DNA of 58,634 bases from Micrococcaceae bacterium RIT 802 (GTDB lineage: Bacteria; Actinomycetota; Actinomycetes; Actinomycetales; Micrococcaceae): assembly GCA_016892645.1 (NCBI GenBank), contig JAFEMX010000020.1:1-58634 (forward strand), given 5' to 3'. Each line of letters opens with the position of its first letter. Positions within the stretch are counted from its first letter, which is position 1. Under the pieces are notes generated by a model. It was given only the letters and a program-made list of their open reading frames with translations. It did no database searches and had not been told where the DNA came from. This document shows, piece by piece, positions 9,202 to 16,616 of the stretch. The position numbers and the translations under genes were made by a program.

Positions 9202-9828
9202 ATGACCGCAACGCTTCCCGACCTGGACCACGAACTGGCCATCGACGCCACCACCGCCGATGCCCTCTTCTTCGAGGCACGCACCGCCAACACGTTCTCG
9301 GACGAGCCGGTCAGCGAGGAGACCGCGCAGGCGATCTACGAGCTCACCAAGATGGGCCCGACGATGATGAACAACCAGCCGATGCGCATCACCTGGGTCC
9401 GCTCGGCCGAGGGCCGCGAGAAGCTGGCCAACCGCATGGCGGAGACCAACCGCGAGAAGACCCTGACCGCCCCGCTGGTCGCGGTGCTGAGCTCCGACGC
9501 CGATTGGCACGAGCACTTCGGCACGTTCTTCCCGCACGCCGCCGAGCGCAAGTCGATGTTCGACGGCGAGGAGAAGGCGGGAATGCGCGAGGCGGTGGCC
9601 AACAACAACGCGCACATCCAGTCCGGCTACTTCATCATGGCCGTCCGCGCGGTGGGCCTGCACGCCGGCCCCATGGGCGGCTTCGACGCAGCGGGCGTCG
9701 ACGAGGACTTCCACGCCGGGACCAACCAGAAGACGTTCATGGTCGTGAACATCGGCAAGCCCGGCGAGAACCCCTGGTTCCCGCGCCTGCCGCGCCTGGA
9801 CTACGACGTGGCCACCACCACCGTCTAG
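9202..9828 (+). CDS. rutE: malonic semialdehyde reductase RutE-like nitroreductase
   Basis: 208 aa, nitroreductase fold using FMN. 'LFFEARTANTFSDEPVSEETAQAIYELTKMGPTMMNNQPMRITWVRS' and 'NNAHIQSGYFIMAVRAVGLHAGPMGGFD' are characteristic of the RutE/HadB branch. That branch reduces malonic semialdehyde to 3-hydroxypropionate in pyrimidine breakdown and also reduces some haloacid or nitro compounds. No other rut genes are nearby, so it may act in general detoxification. GGAAGGACCC precedes ATG 9202. The upstream region has two imperfect copies of TGCAGACGC (about 9107 and 9163) that could be operator half-sites. Confidence 0.82.
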   Translation: MTATLPDLDHELAIDATTADALFFEARTANTFSDEPVSEETAQAIYELTKMGPTMMNNQPMRITWVRSAEGREKLANRMAETNREKTLTAPLVAVLSSDADWHEHFGTFFPHAAERKSMFDGEEKAGMREAVANNNAHIQSGYFIMAVRAVGLHAGPMGGFDAAGVDEDFHAGTNQKTFMVVNIGKPGENPWFPRLPRLDYDVATTTV

Positions 9829-9874
9829 GCGTCCACCGGGCATTGTGCCGGGGCCCCCGGTTCCCCGCAGCGCC

Positions 9875-10990
9875 TCAGGGCGTGGCGGTGGGACCGGGGG
9901 TCTTGGCCGCCCGGTAGGTTTCCATCTGGGTCAGCCGGCGGCGCAGGCTCTCCTGCCGCTGGCGGTCCTTGCCGGCCGTGAGCTCGATGTGTGCGCGGCC
10001 GAAGCGCCACAGCAGCACGTCGTCCAGCAGCCGGTCCGGCCCGGGCGAGTAGCGGTGGTCCAGCGCCTTGCGCACCTCGGTGATGGCATCGGCGTCGAGC
10101 AACCCGGCGAGCTGCGTCGTCGTGGTCAGGTCGTGGGCGGTCAGCAGTTCGGCGGCCCAGCCCCAGTCGTCGTCGGCCTTGCGGTCAACGTGCGGCAGCA
10201 GCGTCTGCCAGACCTCGCGGATGCGGTCCGGATCCAGGGCGACGGCGCCCTCGCCCTCGGTGTCCCAGTAGCCGGTGACGGCCAGGTAGCGGTCGTGCAG
10301 TTCCTCGAACGTGGACTCGACGGCCTCGAGCATGGCGGCCGTGGCCGTGAACTGGCGGTCCAGGTAGGGGCTCCAGGCGCGCGGGTCGACCTTCTTGAAC
10401 CGGATGTCGTGTTCGATCTCGCTCCAGGCGTGGCCGAGGATGGTGCGGATCTGCGTCTCGAAGATGTAGTTGCCGGTCACCCTGACGTTCTCGCCGAGCT
10501 TCTCCTGGTAGGCCCGGACGACGTCGTTCTGCCGGGTGCGCAGGTTCAGGTGGCGGCTGGAGTAGCCGTAGGTCCCGGATTCGACCGAGCCGATGTCCTT
10601 CTCCCGGTCGGAGCGGACATCGAATTCGTTGCGCCGGCGCTTGATCAAGCCGGCGGCGTCGCGGATCTGGTGCGGCAGGGCGACGATGACGCGCACCCCG
10701 ACCAGGTCCTGCAGATCGCGCAGCGGGTTCGGGAACTCCAGCTGCGGCTCCCCGCCGGGCTCGTCGGGTTCGAGCATGCGCGAGGCCTTGTCGCGGAACG
10801 AGTCGACCGTCTTGGTGCGTCCGGTGATGAACAGCGGCTGCAGCTCGGCATCGGCGAAGATCGCGCGGATGCGGGTGGTCACGTCGGCGGTCACGGCTTC
10901 CAGCTGGGGGCGGACCTGCTCGTAGTGGCGGGCCGACTCCTCGACCTGGGGTTTGAGCCGTTCGTCCAGCCGGTCGAAAACTGCTCCCAC
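9875..10990 (-). CDS. RelA/SpoT-domain (p)ppGpp synthetase, synthetase-only type
   Basis: 371 aa from GTG 10990 with a GGGAG upstream; the open frame continues to 11215 but runs into non-coding-looking sequence. The synthetase domain (about residues 20-230) has 'ITGRTKTVDSFRDKASRM' (nucleotide-binding Arg/Lys), 'LQDLVGVRVIV', 'YGYSSRHLNLR' and 'FETQIRTILGHAWSEIEHDIRFK', the standard RelA_SpoT signature. No HD hydrolase, TGS or ACT domain is present, so it would make (p)ppGpp or pGpp without degrading it. The 140-aa C-terminal extension is helical and of unknown role. Separate from the long bifunctional Rel that actinobacteria also carry. Confidence 0.85.
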   Translation of the reverse strand: MGAVFDRLDERLKPQVEESARHYEQVRPQLEAVTADVTTRIRAIFADAELQPLFITGRTKTVDSFRDKASRMLEPDEPGGEPQLEFPNPLRDLQDLVGVRVIVALPHQIRDAAGLIKRRRNEFDVRSDREKDIGSVESGTYGYSSRHLNLRTRQNDVVRAYQEKLGENVRVTGNYIFETQIRTILGHAWSEIEHDIRFKKVDPRAWSPYLDRQFTATAAMLEAVESTFEELHDRYLAVTGYWDTEGEGAVALDPDRIREVWQTLLPHVDRKADDDWGWAAELLTAHDLTTTTQLAGLLDADAITEVRKALDHRYSPGPDRLLDDVLLWRFGRAHIELTAGKDRQRQESLRRRLTQMETYRAAKTPGPTATP

Positions 10991-11247
10991 GTTGTCCCGC
11001 TCCCTCGCTGCGTTGTGTACCGCACACACCCTACCAACCGCCGTCGTGCCGAGGATCACCGCCGATCGGGGACCCCCGCACGGCGTGTTGCGGGTGGCCG
11101 GGAGGTAAACTGAAGGAAGACGACGGCGATCTCCGCCGCATTTCCCGTTCACCTCGGCACTGCAGGGGCCCGACCCCGCCCTGCCGGACATCATCTGCGG
11201 ACCAGCGATCCGCAACCAGCAGCAACCCCCAGGAGAAGCACCCTTTC

Positions 11248-11880
11248 ATGACCGCATCTGCCACGGAACTTTCGACCGAAACGCTGTTCAGCCGCCGCTA
11301 CGAGGAGCAGATCGCCCCCGTCAACCGTCTCCTTGACGAGACCGCCCTGCTCCGCCCGGGCAGCTCCGTGGCCTATGTCGACCCGCAGCACGACGTCGAC
11401 CAGGTCAAGATCATCTCGCTGTTCTCCAACATCGGCACCGCCGATCCCAGCGGCTTCATCACCCCCGGCGACGCCGACGCCGCCGCCCGCATGATCGGCC
11501 TGCAGTGGCAGCTCGGGCTCCGCCCCGAATACGTGTTGCCGTGGAACGTCTCGCCCTGGCACGTCGCCGACGAGGCCAACGGCCGCTTCGAGCCCGCGCA
11601 GATCACCTCCGGCCTGAAGCCGCTGCTGCGCATGCTCAAGCTCGTCCCGCGCGCCTCGGTCCTGGTCGCACACGGCACCGAGGCCCACCGCCTGGCCGAC
11701 CAGCTGACCAAGACGCAGAACCCGCTGCTGTGGCGCCGCGGCTTCAAGACCTACAAGGTCAAGTCCCTCGATGGCCGCGCGTTCGCCGGCTCGGCCGAAC
11801 GCCAGCAGGGACACCTGGACCAGATGCAGGCGGCCTACGCCGACGCCATGGCCCGCACCGGGATCGCCTCGATCCGCTAG
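11248..11880 (+). CDS. uracil-DNA glycosylase superfamily-like protein
   Basis: 210 aa. 'VAYVDPQHDVDQVKIISLFSNIG', then 'YVLPWNVSPWHV' and 'SVLVAHGTEAHRLADQ', match the order of UDG-superfamily elements: a water-activating/uracil pocket loop, an N-x-S-P-W strand, then a (V/H)-x-G-x-x-A-x motif. The Asn-rich active-site loop of family 1 UDG is not seen, so glycosylase activity is unproven. GGAGAAGCACC ribosome site before ATG 11248. Divergent from the RelA/SpoT gene. Could act in base-excision repair or be a non-catalytic nucleotide-binding relative. Confidence 0.6.
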   Translation: MTASATELSTETLFSRRYEEQIAPVNRLLDETALLRPGSSVAYVDPQHDVDQVKIISLFSNIGTADPSGFITPGDADAAARMIGLQWQLGLRPEYVLPWNVSPWHVADEANGRFEPAQITSGLKPLLRMLKLVPRASVLVAHGTEAHRLADQLTKTQNPLLWRRGFKTYKVKSLDGRAFAGSAERQQGHLDQMQAAYADAMARTGIASIR

Positions 11881-11915
11881 CACCGGCACGCCGGGCACGG
11901 CCCGGGACCACGCAC

Positions 11916-11945
11916 ACGGCGTCCACCGGCCACGGTGGGCGCCGT
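11916..11945 (+). terminator. possible terminator after the UDG-like gene
   Basis: 12-bp stem (11916-11927 with 11934-11945, one T-G pair) and 6-nt loop, 36 bp after the stop codon. No T-run follows. Confidence 0.45.
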
Positions 11946-12031
11946 CCTGCGTTGGACGCGGGTTCGCCGGCGAGGCGGCCCGTGTGACGCAGCGCCCCGG
12001 TCCTCCTCCCGCGGCCCGCCCGTGGCACCGC

Positions 12032-12037
12032 TAAACT
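12032..12037 (+). promoter_or_regulatory. -10 element for leaderless DUF2079 gene
   Basis: TAAACT, then 7 nt, then ATG 12045. No Shine-Dalgarno is visible. Confidence 0.45.
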
Positions 12038-12044
12038 CGTAGCC

Positions 12045-13535
12045 ATGCCCGAAGCCCCTCCCGCCGCGCCCGAACACGCCCTGCCGCCCATCAGCCGCGC
12101 CCACAAGCTCCAGCTGGCCGCCGTAATGGTCGCGGCGACCGTGCTGTACGTGGCGCACTCGCTGCTGCGCTACCGCAATTTCGAGGCCAAGGGCTACGAC
12201 CTGGGGATCTTCGACCAGGCGGTGCGCCAATACGCGCTGTTCAAGGCGCCGATCGTGCCGATCAAGGGCGTGGACTTCAACCTGCTCGGGGACCACTTCC
12301 ACCCGATCATCGCCCTGTTCGCCCCGCTCTACTGGATCTGGCCGGATCCGCGCATGCTGAACTTCGGCATGATCGCCCTGCTGGTCGTCACCGCGATCCC
12401 GGTCTACCTGTTCACCCGGAAGTACCTGGGCCACCGCGGCGGACTGCTGACGGCGTCGGCCCTGCTGCTGTGGTGGCCGTTCCAGGCGATGGTGAACTGG
12501 GACTTCCACGAGGTGTCGTTCGCGGTGCCGCTGATGGCCTGGATCGTCTGGGCGTTCGACCGCTCCCGCTACTGGCTCGTCGTCGGCCTGTCCGCGGTGC
12601 TGCTGCTGGTCCGCGAGGACATGGGCGTCACGCTCATCGCGGTAGGCATCGTGCTGGCCTTCCACCGCCAATGGGTCAAGGCCGCACTGCTGGCGGTCGC
12701 CGGGGTGGCCGGCTACCTGGTGGTGACGAAGTTCCTGGTTCCGTATTTCGCCCCACCGGACGCCATGTCCTACTGGCAATTCACCGCACTGGGCCCCACC
12801 ATGGGCGCCGCCATCGTCTTCCTGCTCAGCCACCCGCTGAAGGCCATCGCGCTGCTGTTCAACCACGAGCTGAAAGTCCTGCTGTGGCTGATGACGTTCG
12901 TGCCGTTGGCACTGCTGCCCTTCTTCTCCCCCTACGTCATCCTCGTGGCGCCGAGCCTGCTCAGCCGCCTCTACAACGACCGGCTGAACACCTGGGCACC
13001 GGTCTACCAGTACGACGCGATGCTCGCCCCGGTGCTGATCATGGCGTCGGTGCACGTGCTCTCCAAGATCATCGCGCGCACGGGCAAGGTGAAACTGCGC
13101 GTGGCCGCCCCGGCCTATCTGCTGGTGTTGGCGTTCGTGTGCACGCTGTTCATCCATGCCGTCTTCCCGCTGGGCCGTACCCTCACCGGGCAGAACTGGA
13201 CCATGCCCGAGACGGCGAAGGCCCAGGCCCGGGCCGTGGCCATGATCCCCAACGGGGTCTGCGTCGAGGCCGCCGACACCGCGGTCCCCCACCTGGTCCA
13301 GCGCACATACGTGGGCCTGCACGGGGACATCGGCGACGACCTGTCCAGCTGGATGATCATCGACTTCAACGTCGACGAACTCGGCGGCTGGGATCCGCTG
13401 ACCCCGCAGCAGGCCCTCGAGCGGGGCAAGAAGCTCGGCTTCGAGGTCGTCTCGAAGGACGACCACGGGATCTGGGTGCTGCACCGCGACATCCCCGTCA
13501 GCCCGGTCTGCAGCAACTACCTGCCCTACGACTGA
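12045..13535 (+). CDS. DUF2079 multi-pass membrane protein
   Basis: 496 aa with about nine to ten hydrophobic segments. DUF2079 signatures: 'NFEAKGYDLGIFDQAVRQYALFKAPIVPIKGVDFNLLGDHFHPIIALFAPLYWIWPDPRMLN' (short version: YDLGIFDQ … LLGDHFHP) and 'LLLVREDMGVTL'. The extracytoplasmic C-terminal domain (about residues 390-496) includes 'MIPNGVCVEAADTAVPHL'. The family resembles GT-C glycosyltransferases: the conserved D-x-G-I-F-D / D-H-F-H-P loop is where a catalytic acid would lie. Substrate unknown. Its closeness to the mannosyltransferase operon at 16.6-21.2 kb suggests, but does not prove, a role in envelope glycans. Confidence 0.82.
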   Translation: MPEAPPAAPEHALPPISRAHKLQLAAVMVAATVLYVAHSLLRYRNFEAKGYDLGIFDQAVRQYALFKAPIVPIKGVDFNLLGDHFHPIIALFAPLYWIWPDPRMLNFGMIALLVVTAIPVYLFTRKYLGHRGGLLTASALLLWWPFQAMVNWDFHEVSFAVPLMAWIVWAFDRSRYWLVVGLSAVLLLVREDMGVTLIAVGIVLAFHRQWVKAALLAVAGVAGYLVVTKFLVPYFAPPDAMSYWQFTALGPTMGAAIVFLLSHPLKAIALLFNHELKVLLWLMTFVPLALLPFFSPYVILVAPSLLSRLYNDRLNTWAPVYQYDAMLAPVLIMASVHVLSKIIARTGKVKLRVAAPAYLLVLAFVCTLFIHAVFPLGRTLTGQNWTMPETAKAQARAVAMIPNGVCVEAADTAVPHLVQRTYVGLHGDIGDDLSSWMIIDFNVDELGGWDPLTPQQALERGKKLGFEVVSKDDHGIWVLHRDIPVSPVCSNYLPYD

Positions 13536-13548
13536 GTACGACGGCGGA

Positions 13549-14154
13549 TCAGAGCCCGAGTTCCGCTGCCAGGTCGATCCCCGGGATGTGGTGGACGGTG
13601 CGCATCCCGACCTCGCGGGCGGCGTCGATGTTCTCCGATTTGTCGTCGATGAACACGACATCGGAGGCGTCGACCCCGAGTTCGCGCAGCACGTGCTCGT
13701 AGATCCGCGGGTCCGGTTTGCCCAGGCGCAACCGACCGCTGAAGAACAGCTGGTCGAAGGACGCCGCCCAGTCGGCCTCGGCCTCGAAGATCTCCGACAT
13801 GCGCACCGGCATGTTGGACAGCAGCGCCAGATGCGATCCTCGTGCCTGCAAGGCCTGCAGCACCTCGACGGTCCGGGGATTCAGCCGGGACCACAGGGCC
13901 GCGTCCAGGCGGTCCAGCCGTTCGGCTTCCCCCGCCGGCAGGCCGCGCTCCAGCACTGCGCCCCAGTAGCCGAGGGAGTCCAGGGATCCGTCGTCGAAGG
14001 CGTGGCGGTGCGCCCAATAGGTGCTGTCCGCCGCGTCCAGCCGCAGCCCCGAGGCCTCGTGGAGGCGGTCCCAATCCTCGGCTGCCGGCTCGGCCGAGAT
14101 GACCATCCCATAGTCGAAGAGGTACCAGCCGTCGTCGTGCAGTGTGGATGCCAT
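13549..14154 (-). CDS. HAD-IA hydrolase, YihX-like
   Basis: 201 aa from ATG 14154 (MASTLHDDGWYLFDYG). Motif I is 'LFDYGMVIS', the D-x-G form of the YihX group, where the usual second Asp is Gly. Motif II is 'LALLSNMP', the motif III Lys is in 'RLGKPDPRIYEHVLRELG', and motif IV is 'VVFIDDKSENIDAAREVGM'. YihX-type enzymes dephosphorylate small phosphates such as glucose-1-phosphate. Upstream TAGGCT plus 7 nt plus ATG fits a leaderless start. Convergent with DUF2079 (13-bp gap) and divergent from soxR. Confidence 0.82.
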   Translation of the reverse strand: MASTLHDDGWYLFDYGMVISAEPAAEDWDRLHEASGLRLDAADSTYWAHRHAFDDGSLDSLGYWGAVLERGLPAGEAERLDRLDAALWSRLNPRTVEVLQALQARGSHLALLSNMPVRMSEIFEAEADWAASFDQLFFSGRLRLGKPDPRIYEHVLRELGVDASDVVFIDDKSENIDAAREVGMRTVHHIPGIDLAAELGL

Positions 14155-14196
14155 GCAGCCCAGCCTAACGAGGCGCGGTTCCCGGCGTCCCGGGAT

Positions 14197-14212
14197 GCGG
14201 GAGGATAATGGG
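14197..14212 (+). promoter_or_regulatory. soxR promoter segment (GATAAT -10), identical to one at 15363
   Basis: GCGGGAGGATAATGGG contains a good -10 (GATAAT), 36 bp before soxR ATG 14248. The same 16 bases occur at 15363-15378 before the FAD monooxygenase. In both places a GGAGGCG-type ribosome site follows. Confidence 0.5.
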
Positions 14213-14247
14213 GTGTCGATCCCGGCGGATGGCAGGAGGCGAAGTGG

Positions 14248-14688
14248 ATGGATGACGAGACGGACATCAGTGTCGGCCAGCTGGCCTCGCGTAGTGGCGC
14301 CGCCGTGTCGGCCCTGCACTTCTACGAGCGCAAGGGGCTGATCAGCAGCCATCGGACCAGCGGCAACCAGCGCCGGTACGCACGTGCCACGCTGCGTCGT
14401 GTCGCCGTCATCCGGGCTGCCCAGCGTGCCGGCATCCCGTTGGCCTCGGTGCTGGAGGTCTTCGAGGGGCTGCCGCACGACGGCGTACCCGACCAGGCCG
14501 ACTGGCAGCGACTGTCGGCGGCCTGGCGGCAGGAAATCGACTCCCGTATTTCCCTGCTCGAACACCTGCGCGACCGACTCGACGGCTGCATCGGGTGCGG
14601 TTGCCTGTCGTTGTCGAGCTGCGGCTTCGTCAACCCCGAGGACCAGTGGGGGTCCGCCACCACCGGCGCCCCGGGCCTGGAGACCTGA
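14248..14688 (+). CDS. soxR: redox-sensing MerR-family regulator SoxR
   Basis: 146 aa. N-terminal MerR winged helix: 'ISVGQLASRSGAAVSALHFYERKGLI', then 'NQRRYARATLRRVAVIRAAQRAGIPL'. The C-terminal [2Fe-2S] motif C114-x2-C117-x-C119-x5-C125 (CIGCGCLSLSSC) is intact, so the protein should sense redox-cycling agents or superoxide stress. GGAGG precedes ATG 14248. Rather than being divergent from its target, soxR lies directly upstream of a flavin reductase. The SoxR operator sits in the gap between them (14720-14737). Confidence 0.93.
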   Translation: MDDETDISVGQLASRSGAAVSALHFYERKGLISSHRTSGNQRRYARATLRRVAVIRAAQRAGIPLASVLEVFEGLPHDGVPDQADWQRLSAAWRQEIDSRISLLEHLRDRLDGCIGCGCLSLSSCGFVNPEDQWGSATTGAPGLET

Positions 14689-14715
14689 ACAAAACGTCAC
14701 GTCCGCAGCCCCGGT

Positions 14716-14746
14716 TTGACCTGAACTTAGGTTGAGGTTTTAGGGT
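14716..14746 (+). promoter_or_regulatory. SoxR-type promoter: 19-bp spacer with operator dyad
   Basis: -35 TTGACC (14716-14721) and -10 TAGGGT (14741-14746) are separated by exactly 19 bp, the overlong spacer that MerR-family activators correct by twisting DNA. Inside it lies CCTGAACTTAGGTTGAGG (14720-14737); the right half TTGAGG matches the SoxR box and the left half is CCTgAA. It drives the flavin reductase at 14794 and possibly the FAD monooxygenase. Confidence 0.75.
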
Positions 14747-14793
14747 CGTGAGTGTCCCCGTAAAGCCGGGGACCCGCAGACGAAAGAACAGGT

Positions 14794-15321
14794 ATGACCA
14801 CCCTCAGCCACCGTCCGACCACGCCCGACACCGATTCCACCCTGTTCCGGGACGCGTTCCGCAGCCACCCCGCGGGCCTTGCCGTCATCACCGCGGCCGG
14901 CCCGGACGGGCCCATCGGGCTGACGGCGTCCTCGGTGGCGTCGGTGTCGGTGGACCCGCCGTCCCTGCTGTTCTCGCTCTCCGGGCTGACCACCGCCCCG
15001 CTGCTGGCCGCCGCCGACACGGTACTGGTCCACCTCATGGATGCCGGGCAGGCCGACCTCGTGCACGCCTTCGCCACCCCGGGCACCACGCGGTTCGGCG
15101 CCGACATGGAGTGGGAATACCTGCCGACCGGGGAACCGCTGCTGCGCCGTGCCGCCTGGGCACTGCGCTGCTCGGTGGCCGAGCGGGTGGACGTCGGCTC
15201 GTCCCGGGTCGTGATCGCCACCGTGCTGGAGGTCCGGCGCCAGGACGGCGACGGCGGCCCGCTGGTCTACCACGACCGCACCTACCACCGGCTCACGGAG
15301 GATTCGACCCTGGCCTTGTAG
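14794..15321 (+). CDS. flavin reductase family protein (HpaC/NtaB-like)
   Basis: 175 aa. Flavin-reductase-like domain: 'FRDAFRSHPAGLAVITAAGPDGPIGLTASSVASVSVDPPSLLFSLSG' and the C-terminal 'PLVYHDRTYHRL' are the usual first and last conserved elements. These enzymes reduce FMN/FAD with NAD(P)H and pass the free flavin to a partner monooxygenase. The promoter carries a SoxR box, and NADPH-dependent flavin reductases are known SoxR targets in Streptomyces. That makes redox-stress or phenazine/quinone handling a fair inference. An FAD monooxygenase follows 87 bp downstream. Confidence 0.82.
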   Translation: MTTLSHRPTTPDTDSTLFRDAFRSHPAGLAVITAAGPDGPIGLTASSVASVSVDPPSLLFSLSGLTTAPLLAAADTVLVHLMDAGQADLVHAFATPGTTRFGADMEWEYLPTGEPLLRRAAWALRCSVAERVDVGSSRVVIATVLEVRRQDGDGGPLVYHDRTYHRLTEDSTLAL

Positions 15322-15362
15322 GCCCCATCCAGATGCCCGCGCGGCGTATCCCCCGGGCGGTC

Positions 15363-15378
15363 GCGGGAGGATAATGGG
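15363..15378 (+). promoter_or_regulatory. FAD monooxygenase promoter segment, copy of the soxR promoter
   Basis: The same 16-mer as at 14197 (GCGGGAGGATAATGGG) occurs 31 bp before ATG 15409, with CCAGGAGGCG as ribosome site. A local promoter independent of the SoxR box is therefore likely. Confidence 0.5.
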
Positions 15379-15408
15379 TCCCACCACCATCGGGGCCAGG
15401 AGGCGCAC

Positions 15409-16593
15409 ATGCGCGCAATCATCGTCGGGGCCGGAATCGCCGGACTGGTCACGGCCCGCCAGCTCGGGCTCGCCGGCTGGGAAGTCGACGTCGTGGAGCA
15501 GTCCCCCGGCCCACGGGATGCCGGCTACATGATGGACTTCTTCGGCCCCGGCGTCGCCGCCTCCGAACGCATCGGCCTGTATCCGCGCTTGGCCGACGTC
15601 GCCTACCCGGTCGAGGCCGCCGAATACGTGGACTCCGCCGGCAAGGCGACCGCCATGCTGGACTACGAACGCTTCTCCCGTGCGGCCGGGGGCAGGGTCC
15701 TCACCCTGCTGCGCCCCGACATGGAGCTGGCCGCCCGCGATGCGCTCGACGACGTCCCCGCCGGCCGGGTGCGCCTGCACTATGCCCGTCGCCCCACCGG
15801 GTACCGGGACGGCGGCGGGGTCGTCTCCGTCTCCCTCCCCGGAACCGAACCGTCCACGCTGGAAGCGGACGTGCTCATTGGCGCCGACGGCATCCATTCG
15901 GCGGTCCGCGGCTCCCTCTTCGGGCCCGAGGCGGACTACCTGCGCCCCCTGGGCATGCGCGCCGCCGCCTACATCGCGGACGAGCCGGCCCTGGCGGCCC
16001 GGTTGGGCCGGCGGTTCGTGCTCACGGACAGCCTGGACCGCACCGTGGGGCTGTACGGGTTGCGCACCGGCCAGGTCGCGACCTTCATGGTCTACCGCGA
16101 ACAGGCGATCGCTGCCGATGGCATCGACGTCGACGCACCCACCCGCCTGCGCCGGAACTTCGCGGGGCTCGGTCCGGAGGTCGATCGGATGTTGGAACTG
16201 TGCCCGCCGGACCCGTACGACGACGTCGTGGCGCAGGTGGTGATGCCGGGCTGGCACCGCGAGAGGACCATCCTGGTCGGTGACGCATGCTCGGCGGTGT
16301 CGCTGGTCGCCGGGCAGGGCGGCTCGCTGGCCATCGCCGGCGGGGCGCTGCTGGGCGACCTGCTCGGTCCCGTGCGGGCGCGGGATGATATCCCCGCCGT
16401 GTTGGCCGGCTTCGAGCGCGAGTGGCGGCCCGTCATCGAGGCTGCCCAGGCCTCGGGTCGGCGGGCCGTGTGGATGTTCCTGCCGGAGACCGTCCGGCAG
16501 CAGCGCGTGCGCCGGTGGGTCCTGCGGGCGGCCACCCTGCCAGTGGTCAACGCCATCGTGGCCCGGCAAATCGTCAAGAGCATCGCCAGCTAG
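15409..16593 (+). CDS. FAD-dependent monooxygenase (PHBH fold)
   Basis: 394 aa. Group A flavoprotein hydroxylase motifs: GxGxxG 'IIVGAGIAGLVTARQLGLAGWEVDVVEQ' at the N-terminus, the DG motif 'VLIGADGIHSAVRG', and the GD motif 'TILVGDACSAVS … GQGGSLAIAGGALLG'. Such enzymes hydroxylate aromatic or polyketide-like substrates with NAD(P)H; the TetX group inactivates antibiotics. The substrate is not deducible. Lying after soxR and a flavin reductase, it probably belongs to a response to redox-active compounds. Confidence 0.83.
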   Translation: MRAIIVGAGIAGLVTARQLGLAGWEVDVVEQSPGPRDAGYMMDFFGPGVAASERIGLYPRLADVAYPVEAAEYVDSAGKATAMLDYERFSRAAGGRVLTLLRPDMELAARDALDDVPAGRVRLHYARRPTGYRDGGGVVSVSLPGTEPSTLEADVLIGADGIHSAVRGSLFGPEADYLRPLGMRAAAYIADEPALAARLGRRFVLTDSLDRTVGLYGLRTGQVATFMVYREQAIAADGIDVDAPTRLRRNFAGLGPEVDRMLELCPPDPYDDVVAQVVMPGWHRERTILVGDACSAVSLVAGQGGSLAIAGGALLGDLLGPVRARDDIPAVLAGFEREWRPVIEAAQASGRRAVWMFLPETVRQQRVRRWVLRAATLPVVNAIVARQIVKSIAS

Positions 16594-16616
16594 GCGGCAG
16601 GCCGTGCCGCCGCCGC

